Source: Kordia sp050633145
GTDB lineage: Bacteria; Bacteroidota; Bacteroidia; Flavobacteriales; Flavobacteriaceae
Direction of reading: 5' to 3'
Length of the DNA: 64,000 nucleotides
Assembly (NCBI RefSeq): GCF_050633145.1
Contig: NZ_JBOEFY010000026.1
Coordinates: forward strand, 62,001-126,000
Numbering within the stretch: the first letter of the stretch is position 1; each line of letters opens with the position of its first letter. Below are positions 43,602-53,368 of this stretch, one piece after another. The notes under the pieces are model-generated. The model searched no databases. It was not told the DNA's origin and was given only the letters and a program-made list of their open reading frames with translations. Made by a program: the position numbers and the translations under genes.

Positions 43602-43682
43602 CAAAAGTAGCTGCAATTTGCGTGTATGTATGTAACAATACCGTATAATGCTATTACATTTCCGACATTTCGTCGTTTTTTT
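43602..43682 (-). promoter_or_regulatory. Conserved 52-bp element with -7 box, copy B
   Basis: Positions 43631-43682 are the second copy of the element at 34281-34332, with the minus-strand TACTTTTG box at 43609-43602. It is about 100 bases upstream of the TPR-LuxR gene. The core ACATTTCCGACA is repeated once more at 43762-43773 in the same 300-base intergenic region, which otherwise holds no gene. Confidence 0.45.
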
Positions 43683-43802
43683 ACATGAACACGCAAAACA
43701 ACAAACTATTGAATATCAATATTTTAAAAACAATCGTTATACTTTTAAAACGGAATTTCTATACATTTCCGACAGATCTTCTCAATTTGCTTATTTTTGT
43801 GT

Positions 43803-44306
43803 ATGATTCAGAAAATTGCATTTGGCGGTGGATGTCATTGGTGTACCGAAGCTGTATTTCAGTCCTTAATTGGTGTGCAAAATGTAGCACAAGGTTGGGT
43901 ACAATCTACCAATGAAAATGATACGTTTTCTGAAGCTGTAATTGTACAGTTTGACGCAACTGTAATTCCTTTGAAGATTCTTGTGGCAATTCATTTGCGT
44001 ACACATAAATCAACTGTGCAACATTCTATGCGGAAGAAATATCGTTCGGCTATTTATTTTTATGATCAACTACAACAGAAAATGTTGAACGAAATACTTA
44101 CTGCTGCTCAAGCAGATTTTGAAGATAAGATCATCACGCAAGTGCTGCCTTTTATTTCTTTTAAAGCTTCACGCGAGGAAATTACCAATTATTATTATTC
44201 CAATCCGAAGAAACCGTTTTGCGAACAGTTTATCAATCCAAAATTGAAATTGTTGTTGAATGAGTTTTCGGAGTTTGCGAATTCAGATTTGATTGGGTTT
44301 TCTTAG
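43803..44306 (+). CDS. msrA: Divergent MsrA-like peptide methionine sulfoxide reductase
   Basis: A 167-aa protein with the MsrA catalytic start (FGGGCHWCTEAVFQ, with the first Cys as nucleophile) and the later KKYRSAIYF that matches the QYRS segment. Several MsrA motifs are altered: GYxGG reads GWVQS, and the HAE motif reads FSE. It may thus be a specialised or weakly active paralogue. I start at the ATG at 43803; the frame also opens at a TTG two codons earlier. A TATTTTTG box lies only a few bases upstream, so the mRNA leader would be very short. Confidence 0.75.
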   Translation: MIQKIAFGGGCHWCTEAVFQSLIGVQNVAQGWVQSTNENDTFSEAVIVQFDATVIPLKILVAIHLRTHKSTVQHSMRKKYRSAIYFYDQLQQKMLNEILTAAQADFEDKIITQVLPFISFKASREEITNYYYSNPKKPFCEQFINPKLKLLLNEFSEFANSDLIGFS

Positions 44307-44543
44307 ATTGTTAGACTTCTTAGACATGCGTTGCTTTTAGATTTTTAGACACGCTCACTTCGACTTCGCTCAGTGTGCGTTTTGGTATTTTAGAAAATTG
44401 CTCAATGTGAGCTCTTTTAAATGTATGTTATATCGAAGTATTCTCGATTGCGCTCGAATTGAAAATCATAATTCTTAAATCAACAATCGTATATCAAAGT
44501 AAAATAGATTCCCGTTTACATTCTAATTGCACTCGAACTGACC
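44305..44543. repeat. Intergenic cluster of degenerate flavobacterial repeats
   Basis: This gene-free stretch holds TTAGACTTCTTAGACATGCG-like units, the imperfect palindrome CACTTCGACTTCGCTCAGTG (44358-44377), TTCTCGATTGCGCTCGAA (44451-44468) and TTCTAATTGCACTCGAAC (44521-44538). The latter two are variants of the repeat seen inside icmF. The first part is shared, inverted, with 50961-50983. Confidence 0.55.
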
Positions 44544-44555
44544 AACAACTAACAA

Positions 44556-45737
44556 CTAATTATACTCAAAAGTTCCGTAAGCGCTAGAAATCGTCAATTT
44601 TTTGCTGTCAGCAGCTTCAACCTTTCCTACAATTTGTGCATCTACATTATATGATTTAGAAATCGCAATAATATCTTCAGCTACTTCTGGAGAAACGTAT
44701 ATTTCCATACGATGTCCGCAGTTAAAAACCTGATACATTTCTTTCCAATCCGTATTCGATTGCTCTTGAATAAGTTTGAATAATGGTGGAATTTCAAACA
44801 TATTGTCTTTTATAATATGTAGGTTTTCCACGAAGTGTAATATTTTGGTTTGTGCACCACCACTACAATGTACCATTCCATGAATTTCTTCTGAAGTATA
44901 TTTATCTAAAATACTTTTTATAATTGGTGCATAGGTTCTTGTTGGCGATAATACAAGTTGTCCAGCGTCAATTGGTGAATCTGCAACAGCATCAGTCAAT
45001 TTTGTATTTCCAGAATATACCAAGTCACTTGGCACAGCATTGTCAAAACTTTCAGGATATTTCTCAGCAAGATATTTATGGAACACATCATGACGTGCAG
45101 ATGTTAATCCGTTGCTTCCCATTCCGCCATTATATGATTTCTCGTATGTTGCTTGTCCAAAAGAAGCCAAACCAACAATGACATCACCAGCTTTGATATT
45201 TGCATTATCAATCACATCTTTTCGCTTCATGCGAGCTGTTACAGTAGAATCGACAATAATAGTACGTACCAAATCGCCTACATCTGCTGTTTCTCCACCT
45301 GTAGAGTGAATGGTTACGCCAAATTCGTTTAGTTCTTTGATCAATTCTTCACTTCCGTTGATGATTGCTGAAATTACTTCACCAGGAATGGCGTTTTTAT
45401 TTCTTCCAATTGTCGATGATAACATAATATTATCGGTTGCACCAACACATAACAAGTCGTCAATATTCATAATTAACGCATCTTGTGCAATACCTTTCCA
45501 AACAGACAGATCGCCCGTTTCTTTCCAATACATGTATGCTAAAGACGATTTTGTTCCTGCTCCATCGGCATGCATGATAAGACAATAGTCTTCATCATTC
45601 GTTAAATAATCAGGTACAATTTTACAAAAAGCTTGTGGAAACAAACCTTTATCAATGTTTTTGATAGCGTTGTGAACATCTTCTTTTGATGCTGAAACGC
45701 CACGCATTGCATAACGCTTTGATACTTCTTGACTCAT
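44556..45737 (-). CDS. purM: Phosphoribosylformylglycinamidine cyclo-ligase (AIR synthetase)
   Basis: A 393-aa enzyme of purine synthesis that closes the imidazole ring using ATP. Family motifs are HADGAGTKSSLAYMY, DALIMNIDDLLCVGA, IHSTGGETADVGD and HCSGGAQTKILHF. It is the longer Bacteroidota version (about 390 rather than 345 residues). I start at the ATG at 45737 (MSQEVSKRY); the frame opens seven codons earlier. Confidence 0.92.
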   Translation of the reverse strand: MSQEVSKRYAMRGVSASKEDVHNAIKNIDKGLFPQAFCKIVPDYLTNDEDYCLIMHADGAGTKSSLAYMYWKETGDLSVWKGIAQDALIMNIDDLLCVGATDNIMLSSTIGRNKNAIPGEVISAIINGSEELIKELNEFGVTIHSTGGETADVGDLVRTIIVDSTVTARMKRKDVIDNANIKAGDVIVGLASFGQATYEKSYNGGMGSNGLTSARHDVFHKYLAEKYPESFDNAVPSDLVYSGNTKLTDAVADSPIDAGQLVLSPTRTYAPIIKSILDKYTSEEIHGMVHCSGGAQTKILHFVENLHIIKDNMFEIPPLFKLIQEQSNTDWKEMYQVFNCGHRMEIYVSPEVAEDIIAISKSYNVDAQIVGKVEAADSKKLTISSAYGTFEYN

Positions 45738-45834
45738 AGTTGTTGTGTTGTGCTGCAAATATACTTTTATTGTTTAAATTTTATTTTCTGCAAACGACTT
45801 TTTTATCTAATTTGCATGGACACTTTACTTTTTT

Positions 45835-46689
45835 ATGAAAAAACTACTCTTTATCTCATTATTATTTTGCTTCACGAATCTTCTCATTAGTCAAAATACA
45901 ACAAAAAAAGTATATACCTTAGTAGGAGAAAAAACTGAATTCGATTCTGGACTTTTATATTTATTTGCAGAACTTATCACAACATCAGATGGTGCAATAA
46001 CTATTGAAGGTCAAGGAGCTAAATATGAAGGAAATCTTACTGATTTTTCTATTTTAACATCTTCAGAGTATGGATTCAAAAAAAAATCAATCTTTATTAA
46101 ATATATAAAAGAGCGAACCAATATTGTAGGGGAAATGATGGGAAATGCCATGAAATTCTCCGACTCTAGCTCTTTGGAAGGTAAAACTGTTGAGTTAAAA
46201 AAAGATAATAGTGAATGGAAAATTAGGAATGATAGTATATATAACAATCTAGAACTGTCTGAAATTCAAGAAAGCATGTCTTTCATAAAAGCTGGATCAC
46301 TTCCTGAAACTATGGAAATAGACTTTCCGCAAAGGATGAAGCTTCAAGATACGCTTGCCTTGAATAAAGATTCAATGATCGCGTTTTTTAACTCAAATGC
46401 TTACGAAGCGGTAGAAGGAAATTTAGTATTTAAAGAAGTCATAGAACGAAACAATGAATCGATTGCACTTTTTGATATCGATATTTACATATATGCCTCG
46501 ATAGAAAGGCAAGATGAAGCATATATAACCATCAGAATGAGTGGTATTATAGAACGTTCTCTCAAAAGCTATAGCAATATAAAAATGGAACTTGAAGGAA
46601 TGTTAAAAATGGAAGGCAAACTCGATGAAGAACAATATCTTATAATGGAAGCTCCTGCCAAGCTAACCTTAAAAAAAGAAAAGCTATAA
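45835..46689 (+). CDS. Secreted protein of unknown function, paralogue of the gene at 49385
   Basis: A 284-aa protein with a signal peptide (LLFCFTNLLISQ). I do not recognise the family. From about residue 160 it aligns with the 279-aa protein at 49385 (MKLQDTLALNKDSMIAFF, NESIALFDIDIYI, SGIIERSLKSYSNIKM-like end). Both flank the MORN protein, so the three probably form a functional set. It is mostly beta strands with a charged middle. Confidence 0.65.
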   Translation: MKKLLFISLLFCFTNLLISQNTTKKVYTLVGEKTEFDSGLLYLFAELITTSDGAITIEGQGAKYEGNLTDFSILTSSEYGFKKKSIFIKYIKERTNIVGEMMGNAMKFSDSSSLEGKTVELKKDNSEWKIRNDSIYNNLELSEIQESMSFIKAGSLPETMEIDFPQRMKLQDTLALNKDSMIAFFNSNAYEAVEGNLVFKEVIERNNESIALFDIDIYIYASIERQDEAYITIRMSGIIERSLKSYSNIKMELEGMLKMEGKLDEEQYLIMEAPAKLTLKKEKL

Positions 46690-46816
46690 ATCTAAGAAAA
46701 GCTCCTTTTCTATAGAGATTTTCTAAAAACATAATGTTAAAAAATACGTCATCTGCCGAATGTTTTCACTTTTAAGTATTTAACACTTTTGTAAAGTAAT
46801 TTAAAAAGTGATGCTC

Positions 46817-49306
46817 ATGAAACGTTTTTTTCTCCTTTTTTTCTGTTGCAGTCTAACATTTTCTTTTGCACAAGAAGTAAAAACACAGAAAGAAATTTTA
46901 GAACTTCCCAATACAGATTTGGTAAAAGATTTTAATTTACAAATTGGAAGTGGAAACATTGTTCCTATAAAGGTATCAAAAGCTACATACAAGGATATTG
47001 GATTTTCGTTTGTAGGTCATAAGTTTCAATACATGAAAAATGATTTTAGTTTGGAAATACACACGTTCAAGAATAAAAAGTTGCTTCAAACTAAAACTAC
47101 TTACAATTATGGAAACTTTATGAAGCCACAAGGATTTGTATTTAATTATACATATTCTTCTAATGGAAAACTTTCCAAAAGATCAAGCACATCTACTTCG
47201 AGTACGTATATGGATGAGACTTTCTATACTTATTCCAATAATAAAATAAAACAAGTACGAGAAACAGGAACTTTTGATAGTGGTAAAAAGTATGATAAAA
47301 CTCGAAATTTTCTTTATAAGGGAAACACCATTTCGTACGGTTTTGACAATGGAACGAAAGATTTTGAACTTAAAAATAATTTAATTTCTGTCGAAAAAAC
47401 ATTCAATAAAAGTGCAAATAAAACCTATATCAATACGTATAAATACAATACGAATGGTGTTTTAATTAATCAAGACAGAAGTTCGTATCAAGCTACTTAC
47501 ACATTAAATGATAAAAATCTCATTGCTAAAGAGGTTAATAAAACCTATACACAAACCTTTAAATATGTGTATGATACATATGGAAATTGGATAATTGCAT
47601 ATCAATTGTCTACAAACAATAAAAAACTATACGGTTCGCAGTTTTCATATTACATCCGAGAACTGAAATATAGCAATGGCGATGTAACAGGAAGTATTAA
47701 CCCTGATGATGATGCAACAAAAACTACTATTATAAAGTTGCGAAGTGAGTTATACAACAGCTTGGTGGAAGATAATGTGACTTTTAGAAAAACCGCAAAT
47801 GAAAGCTATTTGTTTAAAATAAATAGTCAGCAAGAAGCTAAAAACACAACTTCTGTTTTTATGGGAAGAAGCTTGTTGGTATTTCATAAACCCTCAAAAC
47901 TATTGTACATACTTGAAGATTTTGAAGACAAACCAATTGGAAAAGATTTTCCTGTCAAAAAAATATCAATTGATTTAAAAAATGGTTTTTGGTATAAGAC
48001 ACAAAAAGGCGGTGTACATGTGTTTCGAAAAGATGGAAGTTATATTCAAAAAGTCGCCGTATATGAATTTGCTACAAATAATATAGATGCCATTTATCAA
48101 GGAGAAAATGAACCTGAAAAAGTTGTTTTAGAAGATTATAAAAATGTAAAAAAATATACTCCATATCCTGTTATGTTATACAGTGATTACAATGCAAAAG
48201 GTAACATGACTGAAAATGCTAAAAAGTTAGCAAATAGTTTGGATGAATATGCTGACTATTATACTGGTGAATGTGTAAATGGAGATTGTGAAAATGGCTA
48301 TGGAGAAAAAAAGTTTAAAGATGGAAAAAGAGCCGATGGTTTTTTTAAAGATGGAAAACCCTATGGTCCGGCGCATACATCTGATGACAACACTAAAGGT
48401 AGTTTTCTTTCTACCTACAAAGGTTCGTATCAAGACCGTGAAGGGTTTGTGTATGAGTTTAATGGAGATAACTTGATGATTTTTTATGATACATCAAAAA
48501 ACATAGGTTTTTACAACGATTATAAAACGAAGAAAACATACGTATTAAATTATAAAAATGGTAAAGTAATTTCAAAAAAAGAACTTCAATATAACAACTC
48601 AAAAACCTGTGTTGTTGGAAATTGCAGTAATGGTGTTGGAATTTATGAATATGGAAATTCTACCTATATGGGAACATTTAGGAACGGTAAAAGAGAAGGT
48701 TTTGGATATTTGTTTTTTAAAAGTGGCGGCAATTATATAGGTGAATTTTACAATAATACTTACCACGGATTAGGAACGTATACAAGATCTGAATTTGACT
48801 ATTATATGGGCTATTACCAAAACGGAAAACCACATGGACAAGGAGTTCAGTACAGATCAAAAGAAAACTATAGTGCTGGGAATTGGGTAAATGGTTCGCT
48901 ACAGTCTAAAGTTTCTTCAAGCTCAGTTTCAACCTCAACTTCAAATTCAAGTTCAAGTTCAACTTCAAGTTCAACTTCGAGTTCAAAGACTAGTTTTTCG
49001 GAAGTACAAAAAAATAGAATTTTAGCCTGTAAAAATGATGCAGAATGTGTTTCAAGGTATATTACAAGTTTGTATGTAGAAGAGCGTAAAAGTCTATCTG
49101 GAGATGCTTTAATCAAGAAAACAACCGATTATTTTCACAGTGTTTACATCATGAATCCGAAGTTAGCCTACGACACATTGTTTAAAATGGACATTAGTTT
49201 GATTGATCTTAAAATGTTGCCAAAAGAAGTACAAGCAGATTTAAGAGCTAGAGCGCAGAAGTTATCTGATGCCTATCAAAAGCATCGGAAATCTAAAGGG
49301 CATTAG
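46817..49306 (+). CDS. Secreted MORN-repeat protein
   Basis: An 829-aa protein with a signal peptide ending near FSFAQ. Residues about 40-320 are beta-hairpin repeats of YD/RHS-like character (KTTYNYGNFMKPQGFVFNYT, TYKYNTNGVLINQ). MORN repeats follow at about 483-520 (GYGEKKFKDGKRADGFF) and 595-690 (YMGTFRNGKREGFGYLFF, YMGYYQNGKPHGQGVQ). A Ser-rich spacer (about 697-728) leads to a helical C-terminus. MORN repeats bind lipids or proteins in other systems; the role here is unknown. The ATG at 46811 is an alternative start. Confidence 0.75.
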   Translation: MKRFFLLFFCCSLTFSFAQEVKTQKEILELPNTDLVKDFNLQIGSGNIVPIKVSKATYKDIGFSFVGHKFQYMKNDFSLEIHTFKNKKLLQTKTTYNYGNFMKPQGFVFNYTYSSNGKLSKRSSTSTSSTYMDETFYTYSNNKIKQVRETGTFDSGKKYDKTRNFLYKGNTISYGFDNGTKDFELKNNLISVEKTFNKSANKTYINTYKYNTNGVLINQDRSSYQATYTLNDKNLIAKEVNKTYTQTFKYVYDTYGNWIIAYQLSTNNKKLYGSQFSYYIRELKYSNGDVTGSINPDDDATKTTIIKLRSELYNSLVEDNVTFRKTANESYLFKINSQQEAKNTTSVFMGRSLLVFHKPSKLLYILEDFEDKPIGKDFPVKKISIDLKNGFWYKTQKGGVHVFRKDGSYIQKVAVYEFATNNIDAIYQGENEPEKVVLEDYKNVKKYTPYPVMLYSDYNAKGNMTENAKKLANSLDEYADYYTGECVNGDCENGYGEKKFKDGKRADGFFKDGKPYGPAHTSDDNTKGSFLSTYKGSYQDREGFVYEFNGDNLMIFYDTSKNIGFYNDYKTKKTYVLNYKNGKVISKKELQYNNSKTCVVGNCSNGVGIYEYGNSTYMGTFRNGKREGFGYLFFKSGGNYIGEFYNNTYHGLGTYTRSEFDYYMGYYQNGKPHGQGVQYRSKENYSAGNWVNGSLQSKVSSSSVSTSTSNSSSSSTSSSTSSSKTSFSEVQKNRILACKNDAECVSRYITSLYVEERKSLSGDALIKKTTDYFHSVYIMNPKLAYDTLFKMDISLIDLKMLPKEVQADLRARAQKLSDAYQKHRKSKGH

Positions 49307-49384
49307 ATATTTTAAGTACTTTTTTCATTCATAAATAAAATTAAATAATTCGTTTTTCTAATTTGTATCTGTATTTTAGTGGAT

Positions 49385-50224
49385 ATGAAAAAAGTAGTAC
49401 TTCTTATTGGTCTATTTTGTTTTTTCCAACAAGTAACTTTTGGTCAAAATAAATCCTCAAAAAAATATCAACTCAACAAGCTTGATACAGTACAAACATA
49501 TTTTAACAAAGAGGTTACGTATCAAATGAAAAATACTGGAAGAGGAACTATAATTTCTGAATATAGTGATAGTAAGATAGAAGCTCGTATTGAGAAATAC
49601 AATGCTGAAGTACAGTATAAAGATGTGTTTTCCAATACTACCATAAAAAGAGTCTTCAAAAAAAACAATGTACACATAGAAACCATAGCTAGAGGAACTC
49701 CTTCTACATATAATCGTCAAAATATGTTAAAAGAAAAAGTAATTGTTTTTGAACGAGAAAAAAAACTATGGAAAGTGCCTAAACTTGACATGTATGATTC
49801 TCTTCAACGTAAACGCATCAACATATATGTACAAACGCTAAATACGGGTAATAGCAATCGAATACAAGATTTTATATATCCCAATTATATGCGCATTGGA
49901 GATACATTTCAATTGACAAATAGTTCTGTAAATAACTTTTTCGATCTATCAAAAGCTACCTCAACCAAAGGAGAGTTTACACTAAAAGATGTCGTTATTG
50001 AAAACGATGATACAGTTGCTATTTTTGAGGTTGATTTTAAAATTGAGGGACTTTCGGATGATGATGATATGACTGTAAATTTTAAAGGAACTATTAAAAG
50101 GTCAATCTCAAAATTCTACGATAAAGAAATTGATTTGCTTGGAGAAACCGCTGTATTCATGCAAGAAGAAAAAATGTATACAAGAATGCCTTGTACATTA
50201 TTCATGACACGAAAATTATATTAA
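49385..50224 (+). CDS. Secreted protein of unknown function, paralogue of the gene at 45835
   Basis: A 279-aa protein with a signal peptide (ending near QVTFGQ), starting 78 bases after the MORN gene. Its second half matches the 284-aa protein at 45835 (MRIGDTFQLTNSSVNNFF, DTVAIFEVDFKI, FKGTIKRSISKFYDKEI). The ATG at 49385 is preferred over the GTG two codons before it. Its end overlaps the convergent acetyltransferase gene by 9 bases. Confidence 0.65.
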   Translation: MKKVVLLIGLFCFFQQVTFGQNKSSKKYQLNKLDTVQTYFNKEVTYQMKNTGRGTIISEYSDSKIEARIEKYNAEVQYKDVFSNTTIKRVFKKNNVHIETIARGTPSTYNRQNMLKEKVIVFEREKKLWKVPKLDMYDSLQRKRINIYVQTLNTGNSNRIQDFIYPNYMRIGDTFQLTNSSVNNFFDLSKATSTKGEFTLKDVVIENDDTVAIFEVDFKIEGLSDDDDMTVNFKGTIKRSISKFYDKEIDLLGETAVFMQEEKMYTRMPCTLFMTRKLY

Positions 50225-50671
50225 CCTCTTCTCAAAACACACACTTTCCGCTACTCCAACATATTGATCATAATTTGGAATCCGTTGATAGTTGTTTTTC
50301 TCATAGAACCGAATTGCTTCGGGTAACATAGTTCCTGTTTCTAAGATACAACGTGCATTTCCGAGTTTGCTTGCCCAAGCTTCAAGTGCGTTTAAAATAT
50401 GAATTCCCAAACTTTTTCCTTGATGCGGACGACTTATATACATTCGTTTTATTTCAACAGTATCTTCATTGTATTGCTTGAGCGCACCGCAACCAATGGG
50501 CTTTTCTTCTGAATAAATAACAATTACATATTGTAACTGTTCCAAACCATTGAATTGACTAAAAAACGCATCACTTTCTCCATTTTTAATCGTAAGAAAC
50601 GCATCGAGTTCTTTGACTAGTTCAATGAAGTCTTTATCTGTAGAATTGGTTCTTTTGGTTTTGAGATTCAC
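50216..50671 (-). CDS. GNAT family N-acetyltransferase
   Basis: A 151-aa acetyltransferase. The GNAT core is visible as EEKPIGCGALKQY, VEIKRMYISRPHQGKSLGIH (acetyl-CoA loop) and LETGTMLPEAIRFYEKNNYQ. The amine substrate is unknown; the layout resembles the small PhnO/YedL-like group. It converges on the secreted-protein gene at 49385 and overlaps its end. Confidence 0.87.
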   Translation of the reverse strand: MNLKTKRTNSTDKDFIELVKELDAFLTIKNGESDAFFSQFNGLEQLQYVIVIYSEEKPIGCGALKQYNEDTVEIKRMYISRPHQGKSLGIHILNALEAWASKLGNARCILETGTMLPEAIRFYEKNNYQRIPNYDQYVGVAESVCFEKRLI

Positions 50672-50869
50672 TTTTTTGTTTTTCTTGTTTATTTGTTATT
50701 TGAATCGTCTTTGCAAGCGTTTTGAAAAAACGTGTAGCAATCTATTTTTCATAAGCAGATTACTTCTTCGCAAACTCCTTGTAATGACGTATCGAAATAC
50801 AACTTTTACATTTATAGTTTAGTATTTTACATTTATAATTTCATAGTACTTCTCGATACAATTTTTCTT

Positions 50870-51029
50870 CATTTTATTCCGAAAAACCACTCGAAGTGAC
50901 GCTAAGAATATCAAAGTACTAAGAGCAACGCGATACCAAAATACCAAAAGCGACAGCGCCTCTAAAAATCTAAGAGCAAAGCGATCTATAAGGCCAAGCC
51001 GATCCAAAAGCAAAGCGTGTCTAAAAAAC
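50870..51029. repeat. Degenerate repeat tract downstream of glnN
   Basis: Within the gene-free 358 bases 50672-51029, short units recur: variants of CTAAGAGCAAAGCGAT, AAAATACCAAAAGCGA and CAAAAGCAAAGCGTGTCT. The unit TCTAAAAATCTAAGAGCAA (50961-50979) matches the reverse complement of 44331-44349. No open frame of note and no terminator-like stem is present. Confidence 0.5.
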
Positions 51030-53213
51030 CTATCTCGTAAACAACAACTCTCTATACTTTACCAATGGCCATAAATTATCATCGACTAACAGCTCTAATT
51101 TATCACAGTGATAACGAATTTCTTCAAAGTATGGTTTTACTTTATTACAATATGCTTCTGCTGCTTTTTGTCCTGCTAATTTGTTTGCTTTTTTGCGTTC
51201 ATCTGTCATTGCATTTACTTTCGAATTGATCCCAGCAATATGACCAGAGATTTTTTCAATCAAGTCAATTTGTTCTGCGGCTAATTTTTTAAAGTCTTTC
51301 CCAAAAATTTCTTTCAATCCACTTACATTTTCAATCAATGTATTTTGGTAGCCAATTCCTGTTGGAATCACATGATTACGTGCAATATCACCCAATACTC
51401 TACTTTCAATTTGGATACGTAAAATATATTCTTCCAACTCAATTTCATGACGTGCTTCTACTTCTATCTTGCTCATCACGTTCATTTCTTCATATACCGC
51501 AACTGCTTTTTCAGAAACCTGAGCTTTCAAAGCTTCTGGCGTCGTTTTGTTGTTACTTAAACCACGTTTTGCTGCTTCTTTTTCCCAAGCTTCTCCATAT
51601 CCATTTCCTTCAAAACGGATCTTTTTTGAGTCTTTAATATATTCACGTAAAATATTAAAAACAGCTTCGTCTTTCTTTAAGCCTTTTTCTGCAACCAACG
51701 CATCAACTTCTACTTTAAAATCTTTTAGTTGTTTTGCTATGATTGTATTTAAAACAGTCATTGGTCCTGCACAATTTGCCCACGAACCAACCGCACGCAA
51801 TTCAAATTTATTTCCTGTAAAGGCAAAAGGTGACGTTCGGTTTCTGTCTGTATTATCTAATAAGATTTCTGGAATTTTACCAACAATATTTAGTTTTAAA
51901 TCTGTCTTTTCTTGTGGTGATAGTTTTCCTTTGGTTACATTTTCCAATTCATCCAAAACCGCCGATAATTGCGAACCTATAAATACAGATATAATAGCTG
52001 GTGGTGCTTCATTTGCTCCCAAGCGATGATCGTTACTTGCACTTGCTATTGCGGCTCTTATTAATTCTTCATTATTATGAACTGCCTTTATTGTGTTTAC
52101 AAAAAACGTTAAGAACTGTAAATTCTTCATTGGTGTTTTCCCTGGACTTAGTAAGTTCACTCCAGTATTGGTTGCCAACGACCAATTGTTATGTTTCCCT
52201 GAACCATTGATTCCTGAAAATGGTTTTTCATGGAATAATACTTTAAATTGATGACGTTGTGCTACTTTCTCCATCACATCCATTAATAAAGAGTTGTGAT
52301 CTACAGCCAAATTAGCTTCTTCAAAAATTGGTGCTAATTCAAATTGATTTGGTGCAACTTCATTGTGACGCGTTTTTACAGGAATTCCAAGCAACATGCA
52401 TTCTTGTTCTAAATCTCTCATATAATTCATTACACGTGTTGGAATTGATCCAAAATAATGATCGTCTAATTGTTGTCCCTTTGCTGGAGAATGTCCTAAT
52501 AAGGTTCTTCCCGTAAGGGTAATATCTGGTCTAGCCGAAGCTAAAGCCGAATCAATTAAAAAATATTCTTGTTCCCAACCTAAAGAGGCATTTACTTTAG
52601 AAACGTTTTTATCAAAATACTTACACACCGCAGTTGCAGCAGTATCTACAGCTTGCAAGGCTCTTAATAATGGTGCTTTATTATCTAAGGCTTCTCCTGT
52701 ATAGGCAACAAATATTGTTGGTATACATAAGGTTGTACCATATATAAATGCTGGTGACGTTGGATCCCAAGCAGTATAACCTCTTGCTTCAAACGTGTTA
52801 CGAATTCCTCCATTTGGAAAACTTGATGCATCTGGTTCTTGTTGTACCAATTGTCCGCCTCCAAATTTTTCCATTGCACGTCCGTTACCTATAGTTTCAA
52901 AAAAAGCATCGTGTTTTTCGGCAGTCGCGCCTGTTAAGGGTTGAAACCAATGTGTATAATGTGTAGCACCTTTACTTATTGCCCACTCTTTCATTCCTGT
53001 AGAAATATGATCTGCAATCTTTCTATCGATTTTAGTTCCATACTCAATAGCATTCATTACACTTTGATATGCATCCTTTGTAAGATGTTGTAACATTGCA
53101 TGTTCATTGAATACATTTTTCCCAAAGGCTTCTGAACGACGACCTTTCTCTTCAACTTTAACAGGTTTCCTGTTTAATGTTTCTTTTAAGGCATTAAATC
53201 TGAGTGTAGACAT
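51030..53213 (-). CDS. glnN: Glutamine synthetase type III
   Basis: A 727-aa GSIII that joins ammonia and glutamate at the cost of ATP. The long N-terminal segment with THYTHWFQPLTG, the GWEQEYFLID active-site strand, NEVAPNQFE and FSGINGSGKHNNWS mark the GSIII class. A second, GSII-type synthetase is divergent 196 bases away. A strong promoter lies at 53235-53265. Confidence 0.95.
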   Translation of the reverse strand: MSTLRFNALKETLNRKPVKVEEKGRRSEAFGKNVFNEHAMLQHLTKDAYQSVMNAIEYGTKIDRKIADHISTGMKEWAISKGATHYTHWFQPLTGATAEKHDAFFETIGNGRAMEKFGGGQLVQQEPDASSFPNGGIRNTFEARGYTAWDPTSPAFIYGTTLCIPTIFVAYTGEALDNKAPLLRALQAVDTAATAVCKYFDKNVSKVNASLGWEQEYFLIDSALASARPDITLTGRTLLGHSPAKGQQLDDHYFGSIPTRVMNYMRDLEQECMLLGIPVKTRHNEVAPNQFELAPIFEEANLAVDHNSLLMDVMEKVAQRHQFKVLFHEKPFSGINGSGKHNNWSLATNTGVNLLSPGKTPMKNLQFLTFFVNTIKAVHNNEELIRAAIASASNDHRLGANEAPPAIISVFIGSQLSAVLDELENVTKGKLSPQEKTDLKLNIVGKIPEILLDNTDRNRTSPFAFTGNKFELRAVGSWANCAGPMTVLNTIIAKQLKDFKVEVDALVAEKGLKKDEAVFNILREYIKDSKKIRFEGNGYGEAWEKEAAKRGLSNNKTTPEALKAQVSEKAVAVYEEMNVMSKIEVEARHEIELEEYILRIQIESRVLGDIARNHVIPTGIGYQNTLIENVSGLKEIFGKDFKKLAAEQIDLIEKISGHIAGINSKVNAMTDERKKANKLAGQKAAEAYCNKVKPYFEEIRYHCDKLELLVDDNLWPLVKYRELLFTR

Positions 53214-53234
53214 GGTGTAATTTATTATTTTTTA

Positions 53235-53265
53235 CAAATATATCAATTTTAGCGCATTTTTTCAA
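53235..53265 (-). promoter_or_regulatory. Promoter of glnN
   Basis: On the minus strand TTG (53265-53263) is followed after exactly 20 bases by TATATTTG (53242-53235), a perfect match to the Bacteroidota housekeeping promoter. It is 22 bases upstream of the start codon. Confidence 0.65.
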
Positions 53266-53368
53266 CATAAAACAATCATACCCCTAAAAAATAAGGGGTA
53301 AATATTTCAATTTGATAATTTACATAAACTTAACCTACTTTTTTAGGAGGTATTTTTTAAATTTGATT

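Noticed and set aside
46741..46770. Possible third copy of the 52-bp promoter element (starts AAAAATACGTCA)
   Set aside because: Only the first 12 bases agree; the conserved TTTCCGACAT core and the -7 spacing are missing.
51338..52210. Plus-strand frames opposite glnN
   Set aside because: They lie entirely inside the conserved GSIII coding region and show no family match.
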